A DNA stretch of 64,000 nucleotides from JADFXI01 sp963784135 (GTDB taxonomy: Bacteria > Nitrospirota > Thermodesulfovibrionia > Thermodesulfovibrionales > Dissulfurispiraceae), in assembly GCA_963784135.1 (NCBI GenBank), contig CAWAQG010000004.1, positions 558,001-622,000 of the forward strand, in the 5' to 3' direction. Of this stretch, positions 51,967 through 61,132 are shown one piece after another. Under the pieces are notes generated by a model. The model was not told the DNA's origin. It did no database searches and worked only from the letters and a program-made list of their open reading frames with translations. A program made the position numbers and the translations under genes. Position 1 is the first letter of the stretch, and every line of letters starts with the position of its first letter.

Positions 51967-52728
51967 TCATTTCCATTTCTTTATCTCTTGAAGAAATTTC
52001 CGTATCCTTTCCGCATTCTTTCCGAGGTCACTAACGCCGACGCGCGATTCAGACCGAATATCGACCCGGCATCCTGAATTTTGCTGCCTGAGCCTGATCA
52101 CGATGTCGTCCTTGAACCCAAACCAAAAAGTCGTGGCAACAGCTTCAATACGCCCCGCGTCCTTGTCAGCGTCGATGATCTGCCATCCCAGCCGTCTTGC
52201 CACAGCAACGGCCCTTTCAAAGGCTTGTTCCGAAGGAGCAGGGAGAATGAGAGGGACGATGTCCGGATATGCCTTCCGCTGCTGGGCGGCCACCTCCTCT
52301 CCTCCGTAAACAGGAGAATTCTCATCACTCTTGAGAAGTTTCAGGATTGTGAAAAACTGTGGAGGATTCCTGGTATCGGTAGTGATGTCGTGAATCCGCG
52401 GCACGCGCTCGGCAACCTGTTTCCAGTGAAGCATCAGACTTGCGAGAACACCGCCTATGACGATACCCATAAGGGCCCACATGAAACCCCGAACTATAAT
52501 GATTCGGATAGACGCTATGAGTCCGATTAACGATATGGCTGTCGCTGCGGTCCCTCCGTAGGCAGCCCACCGGAGCACCGAAAGGCCAATCCGGTAGTTC
52601 CATAGTCCATAGCTTGTGCCGAGTCCCGACAGGATGGCGGCAAGACCAGCCATCAGGGCAATGAAAAACCCTGCCATAGCGATTAATGATGATTTACTCT
52701 TAGGTTGCATCGATACTCTCTTCTTCAC
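51967..52728 (-). CDS. DUF1499 membrane protein
   Basis: The 253-aa protein has three N-terminal TM segments (about 15-35, 50-70, 75-98) and a C-terminal DUF1499 domain (TTDTRNPPQFFTIL, AFERAVAVARRLGWQIIDAD, RIEAVATTFWFGFKDDIVIR, DIRSESRVGVSDLGKNAERI). The function of DUF1499 is unknown. Start is GTG 52728, 8 bp after AGGAGG; an in-frame ATG six codons later is the alternative. Confidence 0.85.
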   Translation of the reverse strand: MKKRVSMQPKSKSSLIAMAGFFIALMAGLAAILSGLGTSYGLWNYRIGLSVLRWAAYGGTAATAISLIGLIASIRIIIVRGFMWALMGIVIGGVLASLMLHWKQVAERVPRIHDITTDTRNPPQFFTILKLLKSDENSPVYGGEEVAAQQRKAYPDIVPLILPAPSEQAFERAVAVARRLGWQIIDADKDAGRIEAVATTFWFGFKDDIVIRLRQQNSGCRVDIRSESRVGVSDLGKNAERIRKFLQEIKKWK

Positions 52729-52831
52729 CGTTTGGACCTCCTGAGTCCTGATAACATAGAACGTATTTTAACAAACATTAGTAATTTGCAGGGTAATGTC
52801 TTTCTATTCATAAATGATAAAATAAGAGGAC

Positions 52832-55368
52832 ATGAATTCATCTGTTGTCCGCTATCCGATCGATGACTTACTTCCGGAACTGAAGGAAACCGTGCTCGGG
52901 AATCCTTCAGTTGTTTTGCAGGCGCCTCCGGGTGCAGGTAAAACGACGCGCGTACCGTGTGCCCTTATTGATGTTCTTCCTCCTGAAAGGGGCCGGATTA
53001 TAATGCTTGAGCCGCGCAGAATCGCTGCGGTATCCGCTGCACGGTGGATGGCCCAAACGCTCGGGGAGAAAGGCGGGAGAAACTGTCGGCTACTCGATAA
53101 GATTTGACAGCCGCGTCTCATCATTGACGCGCATTGAAGTTGTCACTGAAGGCATTCTTACCCGCCGCATTCAGGCTGATCCCGGTCTAAGCGGCGTGGC
53201 TATGGTTATATTTGATGAATTTCATGAGCGCAGTCTTCATGCCGATCTTGCCCTGGCCCTTTGCCTGGATATACAGCGGGCCCTCAGGGCTGACCTGAAA
53301 ATACTTATAATGTCGGCAACACTGCAATGCGGTCCGGTTGCTTCGCTTCTTGGCAACGCGCCGGTGATTACGTCATGCGGAAAGGCATTTGCCGTGGAAG
53401 AGAGGTATATTGCCGATGGACCCCATAAGCCTATCACTGAGCGTGTCGCCGGCGCTGTGAAGACCGCCCTGGCGGAAACTTCCGGCGATATACTCGTTTT
53501 TTTGCCTGGATCAGGAGAAATACGTGCCTGTGCCGGGACGCTGCTATCCGACATCGGGAGTAGGCGCGACGACATCACAATACATTCCCTCTATGGCGAC
53601 CTGCCTTTTGAAGAGCAGGAACGCGCTATCCTCCCTTCGCTGAAACGCAAGATTGTGCTTGCGACTAATATAGCCGAGACAAGCCTTACGATCGAGGGTG
53701 TCCACGTGGTCATAGACAGCGGCCTGACCCGCAGGCTCCAATTCGACCCGGCATCAGGTATGAACAGATTAATCACGGTTTCGGTTTCAAAGGCGTCTGC
53801 CGAGCAGCGCAAAGGGAGGGCAGGGCGGCTCGGTCCAGGTATCTGCTACCGTCTTTACAGCCATTACGCATTTCAGTCCATGGTCCCTTTTACTCCACCG
53901 GAGATGCTCATATCCGACCTGTCGGCACTCGTGCTCGAACTTTCCGCATGGGGCGTAAAGGACCCTTCCGGGTTGGGATGGCTTGATATGCCGCCTGCGG
54001 CTGCCTGGGACGCTGCGCGCTGTTTGCTGACAGACCTGGGCGCACTTGATCCATCAGGCTCGATTACTGACGTTGGCAGGGCCATGAGCCGCTTGCCTCT
54101 CCACCCCCGGCTTGCACGGATTATGGTGAGGGCAGAGGAACTCGGCTGTGTTCATGACGCGAGCTGATCTTGCAGCCATCCTTTCGGAAAGAGATATACT
54201 GCGCCGCACCAATAAGTCAGGTGCTCAGGGACCTGATATCGCTGAAAGATTCGACGTAATTCGTGCCTGGAGAAATGGAAAAGAATGTGCCCGGTGAGGC
54301 GGATTCGTGGGCGTTGGCTGCAGTGGACCGTACAGCAAAGCATCTCATTCGTTTACTGCCGGAAGCACAGAAGAGTTCATCCCGTAAGACGTGGGACCCT
54401 GAAATAATATCCCGTCTTCTTCTATGCGGTTTCCCGGACAGGGTCGCTCAAAACCGCGGAGATGGCGACGGACGTTTTATCCTCGCGCAGGGAAGAGGAG
54501 CACGGCTGGCGTCAACGAGCAGTCTTTCCCGGAGTTCTTTTATTATTGCCGTTAACGTGGATGCCGGGGAGAAGGGCGAAGGCGTGGTACATCTCGCCTC
54601 CCCTCTCACCGAAATCCTTATCCGGCAGGAGTGCGCGGCACGTATCCAGACCCTGCGGCAGATCGGATGGGACAAAAGAGAAAATAGAATCATTGCTGCG
54701 GTTGAAGAACGGCTGGGGTCGGTCCTGCTGTCAGCAAAGCCCTTTATTCCATCCAACGAAGAAGCCGCCCCCCTGTCTATACGAAGCTATCCGTTCTGGT
54801 CCTCGCATGCTTTTTTTCAGTAAAGAGGCCAGGCAGTTCCAGGGGCGTGTGGCGCTCTTGCGAAAAGTGTTTCCGCAGGAAATGTGGCCGGATATCTCTG
54901 ACGATCACCTTGCAGCAACTCTTGAAGAATGGTTGTTGCCCTCGCTTGACGGCATGCGCAGCAGTCAGGACATTGCAGCCCTTGAAGTGCTGCCCGCGTT
55001 GAAGGCGCGGCTTACATGGCAGCAGAAAAGGCATCTCGACGAGCTTGCGCCGGCATCCATTGTTGTGCCGAGCGGCAACCATATAAAACTCGACTATACG
55101 ACTGGGAGAAACACCGGTACTTGCGGTAAAACTGCAGGAAATGTTCGGCCTGGCTGATACGCCAGTGATAGCCGGTGGTCGAGTGAAAGTACTGCTTCAT
55201 CTTCTTTCACCAGCCGGAAGACCCGTGCAGATTACACAGGACCTGAAGGGTTTCTGGCACACCGGCTATCAGCAGGTCAAAAAGGAAATGAAAGGCCGGT
55301 ATCCAAAGCATCCGTGGCCTGACGACCCATGGAACGCGATACCGACACGGCGTACAAAACCACGTTAA
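52832..55368 (+). pseudogene. hrpB: ATP-dependent helicase HrpB, multiply frameshifted
   Basis: Five or so reading-frame pieces together cover an HrpB-length protein (about 845 codons). Piece 1 (52832-53107) has Walker A APPGAGKTTRVP and MLEPRRIAAVSAARWMA; piece 2 (to 54167) starts AGETVGYSIRFDSRVS and has the DEFH box, SATLQ, TNIAETSLTIEGV and the QRKGRAGR motif VI. Later pieces (about 54150-54295, 54263-54823, 54800-55110, 55090-55368) carry DLAAILSERD, WALAAVDRTAKHL, FQGRVALLRKVFPQEMWPD and the C-terminal FWHTGYQQVKKEMKGRYPKH. Each junction needs a single-base indel, for example an extra G near 53083. Either the gene is decaying or the assembly here has indel errors. It ends face to face with sdhB. 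Confidence 0.85.
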
Positions 55369-56124
55369 GGGGCCGTAATCCGGTGTCTTAAACTGCGCTT
55401 TAATGAATTCCCTGTTCAGTTTTGCGATGAACTGCACTTTGATCCCTTTCGGACATGCCGCCTGGCATTCGTAGTGATTGCTGCAGCTGCCGAACCCTTC
55501 CTTCAGCATTGCCTCGGTCATCAGGCAGACACGCTGTGCCGCTTCGGACCTGCCCTGAGGCAGATTCGCAAGATGCGCCACCTTGGCTGCGGTAAAGAGC
55601 ATAGCGGAACCATTCGGACAGGCGGCGACGCAGGCCCCGCAGCCGATGCACTCCGCCGCATCCATCGCGGTGTCGGCATAAGATTTGGGGACAAGAACAG
55701 CGTTCGCCTCGGGAACACCCCCCGTGTGGACTGATATGTAACCGCCGGACTGCATGATGCGGTCAAGGGCGCTGCGGTCTACGATCAAATCTTTTATCAC
55801 CGGGAAGGCCCGCGCCCGCCAGGGTTCTATGTAGAGTGTGTCGCCGTCCCTGAAGTGCCTCATGTGGAGCTGGCAGACTGTTGTTTTCTCCCGTGGTCCA
55901 TGGGGAACGCCGTTGATGACCTGCGAGCACGCTCCGCAGATACCTTCACGGCAGTCATGGTCAAAGGCTATCGGCTCTATGCCGCTCTTGATCAGGCCTT
56001 CATTAACGCTGTCGAGCATCTCAAGAAAGGACATGTCAGGGCTTATGTTTGACGCCGTGTAATTCTCAAGCCTCCCGCGTTCATCCGGGCCTTTCTGTCT
56101 CCAGACATAGAGAGTCAAATCCAT
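55207..56124 (-). CDS. sdhB: Succinate dehydrogenase/fumarate reductase iron-sulfur subunit
   Basis: SdhB/FrdB passes electrons through [2Fe-2S], [4Fe-4S] and [3Fe-4S] centres between FAD and quinone. Cys clusters are visible: DHDCREGICGACS with a later Cys (2Fe-2S), AECIGCGACVAACP and CSNHYECQAACPKGI. It begins in a TAATG overlap with sdhA. Homologs end near residue 250 (NREFIKAQF); here the frame runs about 55 residues further, into antisense of the hrpB 3' end. A one-base indel would place a stop at the TTAA (55365-55368) that also holds the hrpB stop, so the real 3' end is probably about 55365. Confidence 0.9.
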   Translation of the reverse strand: MDLTLYVWRQKGPDERGRLENYTASNISPDMSFLEMLDSVNEGLIKSGIEPIAFDHDCREGICGACSQVINGVPHGPREKTTVCQLHMRHFRDGDTLYIEPWRARAFPVIKDLIVDRSALDRIMQSGGYISVHTGGVPEANAVLVPKSYADTAMDAAECIGCGACVAACPNGSAMLFTAAKVAHLANLPQGRSEAAQRVCLMTEAMLKEGFGSCSNHYECQAACPKGIKVQFIAKLNREFIKAQFKTPDYGPLTWFCTPCRYRVPWVVRPRMLWIPAFHFLFDLLIAGVPETLQVLCNLHGSSGW

Positions 56125-58037
56125 TATTTGTAACTCCTTAACGAAAGTTGAACGTTTTCCAGTTCAAGGGGCTCTTTATGCAGTTCGGGGGCCCTGCCTA
56201 TGCCCCTGTATTCCCAGGCAGCGACATAACAGAAATTATCGTCGTCACGCATGGCCTCGCCGTCCGGCAGTTGGTACTCCGTGCGGAAATGGCATCCGCA
56301 GGATTCGTTGCGGTGCAGGGCGTCCATAACCATTAGTTCCCCGAACTCAAGGAAGTCGGCCATGCGGCCCGCCTTTTCGAGTTCCTGGTTCAGTTCGGAC
56401 CCGCTTCCCGTGACTTTCACATCTTCCCAGAATTCGGCGCGGAGTTCGGGAATCAGTTTCAGGGCCTGTGTCAGGCCCTCCCGGCTGCGGGCCATCCCTG
56501 CATTTTCCCACATGATACTGCCGAGTTCGCGGTGGAACTCGCGCACCGTCCTATGCCCGTTTATCGAAAGAAGCCTTTTGATGAGCGCCTCGCTCTCTTC
56601 CGCCGATTTTATGAACTCGGGATTGTCTGCGCTCACCTTGCCGGGTTTTGTCTGCGCCAGATAGTCAGCTATGGTGTATGGGACAATGAAATATCCGTCG
56701 GCGAGTCCCTGCATGAGCGCGCTTGCTCCAAGCCTGTTGGCGCCATGATCGGAGAAGTTTGCCTCTCCAAGCACAAAGAGTCCGGGTACATTGCTCTGCA
56801 GGTCATAGTCAACCCAGAGGCCGCCCATTGAATAATGAGATGCCGGATAGATTCGCATCGGCTGTTTATAGGCATTTTCCCCTGTTATTTTTTCGTACAT
56901 ATCAAAGAGGTTGCTATAGCGCTCGTGTATCTTGTCTTCGCCAAGGCGGTCGATAGCGCCGGCAAAGTCAAGATAAACACCCCGGCCGCTAATGCCGACG
57001 CCGCGGCCTTCATCGCAGACCTCCTTGGTGGCACGGGATGCTATGTCGCGTGGAGCAAGGTTGCCGAAGCTGGGGTACTTGCGCTCCAGGTAGTAGTCCC
57101 TTTCCTCTTCCGGGACCTCATGGGGAACTCGCCTGTCTCCCTTCATCATCGGCACCCAAACCCTGCCGTCGTTCCTCAGGGACTCGGACATCAGCGTGAG
57201 CTTGGACTGGTGGTCGGCGGTCACAGGTATGCATGTAGGATGGATCTGAGTGAAGCAGGGGTTTGCAAAGAAGGCCCCTTTCTTGTATGCCCGATACGTT
57301 GCGGTCACATTGCTTCCCATGGCATTTGTCGAAAGGTAGAAGATATTCGCATAGCCGCCTGTGCACAGACAGACGGCATCAGCGGCATGGGAGCTTATTT
57401 TACCCGTAACCATGTCGCGGACTGTAATCCCTTTGGCCTCGCCGTCTACTATCACAAGGTCAAGCATTTCTGAACGGAGGTGCAGTTTTACGGTCCCGGC
57501 TTTCAACTGACGGCAAAGGGCCGAATAAGCGCCAAGCAGCAATTGCTGGCCGGTCTGTCCCCTGGCGTAGAACGTTCGTGAAACCTGGGCGCCGCCGAAG
57601 GAACGGTTATCGAGATACCCGGCATAGTCGCGCGCAAATGGAACGCCCTGTGCCACGCACTGGTCGATGATGGCATTGCTTATCATCGCCAGCCGGTATA
57701 CGTTGGCTTCGCGGGACCTGAAATCCCCTCCTTTAATCGTATCGTGGAAAAGTCTGTAAATACTGTCGCCGTCATTGGGATAGTTCTTTGCCGCGTTAAT
57801 TCCGCCCTGGGCCGCAATGCTGTGTGCCCGGCGCGCGCTGTCCTGGAGACAAAAGGCCTCGACCGCATAGCCGAGTTCTCCGAGTGTCGCGGCAGCGGAC
57901 GAGCCGGCAAGGCCGGTGCCCACGACGATGATCCTGAATTTCCGCTTGTTTGCAGGACTCACAAGCTTCATTTCCCGGCGATGCCTGTCCCACTTTTCGG
58001 CAAGAGGGCCGGATGGATATTTTCCGTCGAGTATCAA
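56124..58037 (-). CDS. sdhA: Succinate dehydrogenase/fumarate reductase flavoprotein subunit
   Basis: SdhA/FrdA oxidises succinate or reduces fumarate with covalent FAD. It has IIVVGTGLAGSSAAATLGEL (FAD Rossmann), RRAHSIAAQGGINAAKNYPN with the flavin-linking His, the active-site QIHPTCIPV region, PASHYSMGGLWVDYD and GEANFSDHGANRLGASALM. The N-terminus ILDGKYPSGPLAEKWDRHR matches type-B (Geobacter-like) enzymes starting MILDGK. That places the start at TTG 58037, immediately after a T14 tract. An ATG with AGGGAA lies upstream at 58056 but is out of frame by one base across the tract. The core is intact. Confidence 0.9.
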   Translation of the reverse strand: MILDGKYPSGPLAEKWDRHRREMKLVSPANKRKFRIIVVGTGLAGSSAAATLGELGYAVEAFCLQDSARRAHSIAAQGGINAAKNYPNDGDSIYRLFHDTIKGGDFRSREANVYRLAMISNAIIDQCVAQGVPFARDYAGYLDNRSFGGAQVSRTFYARGQTGQQLLLGAYSALCRQLKAGTVKLHLRSEMLDLVIVDGEAKGITVRDMVTGKISSHAADAVCLCTGGYANIFYLSTNAMGSNVTATYRAYKKGAFFANPCFTQIHPTCIPVTADHQSKLTLMSESLRNDGRVWVPMMKGDRRVPHEVPEEERDYYLERKYPSFGNLAPRDIASRATKEVCDEGRGVGISGRGVYLDFAGAIDRLGEDKIHERYSNLFDMYEKITGENAYKQPMRIYPASHYSMGGLWVDYDLQSNVPGLFVLGEANFSDHGANRLGASALMQGLADGYFIVPYTIADYLAQTKPGKVSADNPEFIKSAEESEALIKRLLSINGHRTVREFHRELGSIMWENAGMARSREGLTQALKLIPELRAEFWEDVKVTGSGSELNQELEKAGRMADFLEFGELMVMDALHRNESCGCHFRTEYQLPDGEAMRDDDNFCYVAAWEYRGIGRAPELHKEPLELENVQLSLRSYK

Positions 58038-58049
58038 AAAAAAAAAAAA
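58036..58049 (-). repeat. Homopolymer of 14 T (coding strand) at the sdhA start
   Basis: Fourteen A on the plus strand, T14 on the sdhA coding strand, between ATG 58056 and the conserved ILDGK. With 13 T the ATG frame reads MALFFFLILDGK and joins sdhA; with 14 it ends up out of frame. Confidence 0.8.
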
Positions 58050-58109
58050 GGGCCATGTTCCCTGCCTTCGTCCCGTCTTTGTCTTTGAATATTGTCTATA
58101 GCCCATTGC

Positions 58110-58800
58110 CTATGGGTTAGCCCTTATTTCAACAACCCCGGCAAGAATGACTAACGGAAATGCCGTATAACCGAGGAAGATAAGTATCGCGGCAAGAGTT
58201 CCTGATCTTTATGATAACAGGAAATGTCCTCGCGCTGTTCAGACCCATTGTCTGAAATGAACTCTGTATTCCGTGCAGCAGATGCAATGCCTAGGGTGCC
58301 CATAGCTAAGATATATGTGAAAGACACAAAGAATTTCCGGAAACTGAGCACCACCATCATGAATACATCGGGCCGACCCATAGCATCCGGATGTCTGTTT
58401 GCCGAAATCCCGGGGTCAGTGACCTGAAAGGTGAACTGGAGAAGGTGATAAACAAGAAACGTCCCGATCAGAAGGCCTGTCCAGATCATATTTCTCCCCT
58501 CGAAGGTAGTTTGAAGTCTCTCTGTCACGGCATAGCCCAGCGGTTTTGCATCCTGGTTTTCGAGGGTCAGCCGTGTGCCATAAAAGACATGCAGGGAAAA
58601 CATGGTAAGCATAACGAGACGGAAGGGCCATAAAAAAAAAGGCGATTCTGGTGAAGGGCCTTCGCATACGAGTTGATGCTGTCAGGGCCGTAATACATTG
58701 AAGTATTCCCGAGCAGATGCGCCACGACAAAGGCGATCATCGAAAAACCGGTGACCGACATAATTAATTTTCTTCCCACAGCGCTTTTCGGCAGGTGCAT
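58110..58800 (-). pseudogene. sdhC: Succinate dehydrogenase/fumarate reductase cytochrome b subunit, frameshifted
   Basis: The pieces read as a type-B SdhC: SAVGRKLIMSVTGFSMIAFV and VAHLLGNTSMYYGPDSINSY (heme His in AHLLGN) at the start; LTMFSLHVFYGTRLTLENQD, MIWTGLLIGTFLVYHLLQFT and GRPDVFMMVVLSFRKFFVSF in the middle; then LHLLHGIQSSFQTMGLN and GTLAAILIFLGYTAFPLVIL in further frames, ending at 58110-58112. At least three single-base indels are needed, one at an A9 run (58632-58640). As sdhA and sdhB are open, the breaks may be sequencing errors. It is the first gene of sdhCAB. Confidence 0.8.
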
Positions 58801-59056
58801 GTAATAATTTAATCATATTTCGTGCCAATTTGCTATCATGACAATGTCCGCTACTGACTATCAAGTAAGAGTGTGCCCCAAACTGACACATCTTGTCAGG
58901 TTTTCTATTGTTGTTGGTCGTTTCCGATGAAGCCTTGTTGCACTTTTCAGTTTTATATGACATCACATCTCATCAATAAGATATGACTAATATATATGCT
59001 TGATATAAGCGATTCAATTAATGTATGCTAAATTCAATAAAAAAGAGGTGACGTTT
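58801..59056. other. Divergent promoter region between sdhC and vapB
   Basis: This AT-rich 256-bp gap must serve both divergent operons. On the minus strand TTGGCACG (58820-58829 region) resembles a sigma-54 -24 element, but the -12 match (ATGAT) is poor. No gene is present. Confidence 0.35.
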
Positions 59057-59296
59057 ATGCGTGCAACATTAAACATATCTGACGATCTGATTAAATTAGT
59101 GCAAAATCTATCGGGAGAAAAATCAAAGACCAAAGCAATTACTATCGCTATGGAAGAGTATGTAAGGCAAAGGAAGACAAAAGACCTTCTCTCGCTTAAA
59201 GGTAAAATTTCGCTTGCATTTGATTGGGAAGCAGAAGAAGAGGAAGAAATGAAAAGGCAAAAGAAAAGAGAGAGATTACTTGAAAAAAGAAGGTAG
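59057..59296 (+). CDS. vapB: VapB antitoxin, ribbon-helix-helix type
   Basis: The 79-aa protein starts MRATLNISDDLIKLVQNLSG, the RHH DNA-binding pattern, with SKTKAITIAMEEYVRQRKTK as second helix and an acidic then basic toxin-binding tail. GAGGTG precedes ATG 59057, which decides it over the longer frame at 59021. It overlaps the vapC frame by 17 bp. Confidence 0.88.
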   Translation: MRATLNISDDLIKLVQNLSGEKSKTKAITIAMEEYVRQRKTKDLLSLKGKISLAFDWEAEEEEEMKRQKKRERLLEKRR

Positions 59297-59675
59297 CGTT
59301 TTAATTGATACCAGCGCATGGGTTGAGTTTTTTAGGGGAACTTCAAAAACTGCAGATGCTGTTGCAAAGCTTATCGAAACAGGGCAAGCATCCATTTGCG
59401 GGGTCGTTACCTATGAACTTATACAGGGGGCGAAGTCTGCCGAGGAGTCATCACACCTTGCGGGTGTATTATTGGCACTACCCTATATAGAAATGACTTC
59501 CGATTTATGGACAAAGGCAGGAAATATATCTTCCGGACTTCGGGGAAAGGGAATGACTTTGCCGATGTCCGATCTTCTTATAGGTGCAATTGCATTAGAA
59601 CACAATATAGAAGTCCTCACCTTGGATACCCATTTTGCGAGTATCCCGGGGCTTAAACAGTATCACAATAGGTGA
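59280..59675 (+). CDS. vapC: VapC toxin (PIN-domain RNase)
   Basis: The 131-aa PIN protein has VLIDTSAWVEFFRG (first Asp), CGVVTYELIQGAKS (Glu) and MSDLLIGAIALEHNIEVLTL with THFA. The start is uncertain: TTG 59280 is the only good in-frame candidate before the conserved VLIDTSAW. It is paired with the RHH antitoxin upstream. Confidence 0.88.
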   Translation: MKKEGSVLIDTSAWVEFFRGTSKTADAVAKLIETGQASICGVVTYELIQGAKSAEESSHLAGVLLALPYIEMTSDLWTKAGNISSGLRGKGMTLPMSDLLIGAIALEHNIEVLTLDTHFASIPGLKQYHNR

Positions 59676-59944
59676 ATGTTTGCCGCCGCACAGTTCAGTC
59701 GTTTTTACTCCACTTCTCTCGGAAATCCTCATTGTTGCAATTAATTGAACTACGTTTAGTTGTCGGTACCCATTCCCCCTCGAATCATCTCCATTATGTG
59801 GGTTCCCAAAAGGAATCTGCCCTCGCGAAAACAGGACTTTACCGTGCATTGTTCGTTAGGTCAAATACTGACAACTAAAAATAAACCTTTGCAATCTTCG
59901 ATAATTAAATTAAAACAGTTAATCAGGCAATGCTATATCGGATG

Positions 59945-60166
59945 TCAGAGATTATTAAATGCTTCTACGCTAATCCCGGATTGCGAGATCAATTTCCGTA
60001 ACAGTCCCGGTCCGAGTTCACTGTGTTGAGGAATAGACAATGTCCACTGGTAGCCTGGCTTTGTCATCATCACATGAGAACCTTTTTGACGGATGGCGAT
60101 CCATCCAGCCTTTTGAAATTTACGAACCGCCTCGGAACCGGAACAGAGCTTAACGACTTCGCCCAT
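59945..60166 (-). CDS. hicA: HicA toxin
   Basis: The 73-aa protein has the HicA double-stranded-RNA-binding fold: GSEAVRKFQKAGWIAIRQKG, SHVMMTKPG with the catalytic His, and LGPGLLRKLISQSGISVEAF. HicA cleaves mRNA independently of ribosomes. It follows hicB directly (start adjacent to the hicB stop). The 269-bp gap below it (59676-59944) holds no gene I can support. Confidence 0.92.
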   Translation of the reverse strand: MGEVVKLCSGSEAVRKFQKAGWIAIRQKGSHVMMTKPGYQWTLSIPQHSELGPGLLRKLISQSGISVEAFNNL

Positions 60167-60367
60167 TTAAACGGCAACTTCGATGAGAGTGGAGGGGTCA
60201 TGTGGCTGTTTGGATTCCATTACTTCGAACCACCCCTCAACAGCTTCCTTGATATTTGCGATAGACTCTTCGTATGTCTTACCTTGTGAAAGGCACCCGG
60301 GAAGTGCTGGAACTTCGGCTACATAGTAGCCCGCCTCGTCTTTTTCAATTACCACATGCAGTTTCAT
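60167..60367 (-). CDS. hicB: HicB antitoxin
   Basis: The 66-aa protein is the degenerate RNase H-like HicB fold (VVIEKDEAGYYVAEVPALPG, CLSQGKTYEESIANIKEAVE). It lacks a C-terminal DNA-binding domain, so it is of the short type, and autoregulation would need another factor. It is the first gene of the hicB-hicA operon. Confidence 0.9.
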   Translation of the reverse strand: MKLHVVIEKDEAGYYVAEVPALPGCLSQGKTYEESIANIKEAVEGWFEVMESKQPHDPSTLIEVAV

Positions 60368-60530
60368 ATTTTTATTTTATCATATATGGACGATATAGTG
60401 TAACAAAGGCGTCTCACAATCACCTGATTATGAGACACGTAAAACAGATCATTGAAAGTGGCTAAAAACAAGGCTTCCCGGAAGTCATTTTTAAGAGGGT
60501 TTTTGAGACACTTTGTAGGGATTAAGAATA

Positions 60531-60543
60531 AAGCTTACGATAC
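60531..60543 (+). repeat. 13-bp direct repeat AAGCTTACGATAC, left
   Basis: Identical to 60902-60914; the pair brackets the IS3 orfA remnant. Confidence 0.6.
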
Positions 60544-60571
60544 TGCACTGCCTCTCGCTTGTCAGCCGGCC

Positions 60572-60838
60572 TTATAATTTTTTTTCGATGAGGTCCTTTA
60601 ATGCCCTGTTTTCAAGGGCCATGTCTGCATACATGCGCTTCATCTGGCTTAGTTCCTGCTCAAGCTCTTTCATCCGCTTCAGATCAGATGCCTCCATCCC
60701 GCCATACTTTGACTTCCAGTTGTAATACGTCGCATCGCTGATCTCATGCATACGGCATATATCCTTGACGGGCACCCCGTTGTCCGCTTCCTTGAGAATC
60801 GCTACGATCTGTGTTTCGGTAAACCTTCCCTTCTTCAT
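60572..60838 (-). pseudogene. IS3-family transposase OrfA, orphan remnant
   Basis: The 88-aa frame is a complete IS3-type OrfA: helix-turn-helix FTETQIVAILKEADNGVPVK and CRMHEISDATYYNWKSKYGG, then a leucine zipper-like end. The catalytic OrfB that should follow by frameshift is missing, so this is a decayed element and unable to move by itself. Confidence 0.85.
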
Positions 60839-60901
60839 GAGAACCTCCTGGTCTTATATTTTGCCAGAAAGCTCTACTTATAATCTGTCACCTTTATGGG
60901 G

Positions 60902-60914
60902 AAGCTTACGATAC
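60902..60914 (+). repeat. 13-bp direct repeat AAGCTTACGATAC, right
   Basis: Counterpart of 60531-60543. The remaining gap up to the phosphodiesterase gene holds a palindromic element and no gene. Confidence 0.6.
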
Positions 60915-60973
60915 CCGCCCCCGATGACGACATTCGAGGGCAGGCTCCAGCGGGTATCAACTTTGAAAAGAAT

Positions 60974-61004
60974 GGATTCCCGCTTAAATACTGCGGGAAT
61001 GACG
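60974..61004. repeat. Palindromic CGTCATTCCCGC element, copy C
   Basis: Reads GGATTCCCGC...GCGGGAATGACG, the opposite orientation of copy A (5179-5255). Confidence 0.6.
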
Positions 61005-61132
61005 GCTCTTAACTTAATTATTGGAGGGACTCCTGATTTTACTTAGTATTGTCAAAAGAGAGTATTGTTCTGTTATAATTTTCAGTCAAAGGCGCGATAG
61101 CTTTATTTTATCACGGCGGTACTGAAAAACAG

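Noticed and set aside
58813..58830. Sigma-54 promoter before sdhC (TTGGCACG on the minus strand).
   Set aside because: The -12 element reads ATGAT rather than TTGCA and lacks the key GC, so support is too weak.
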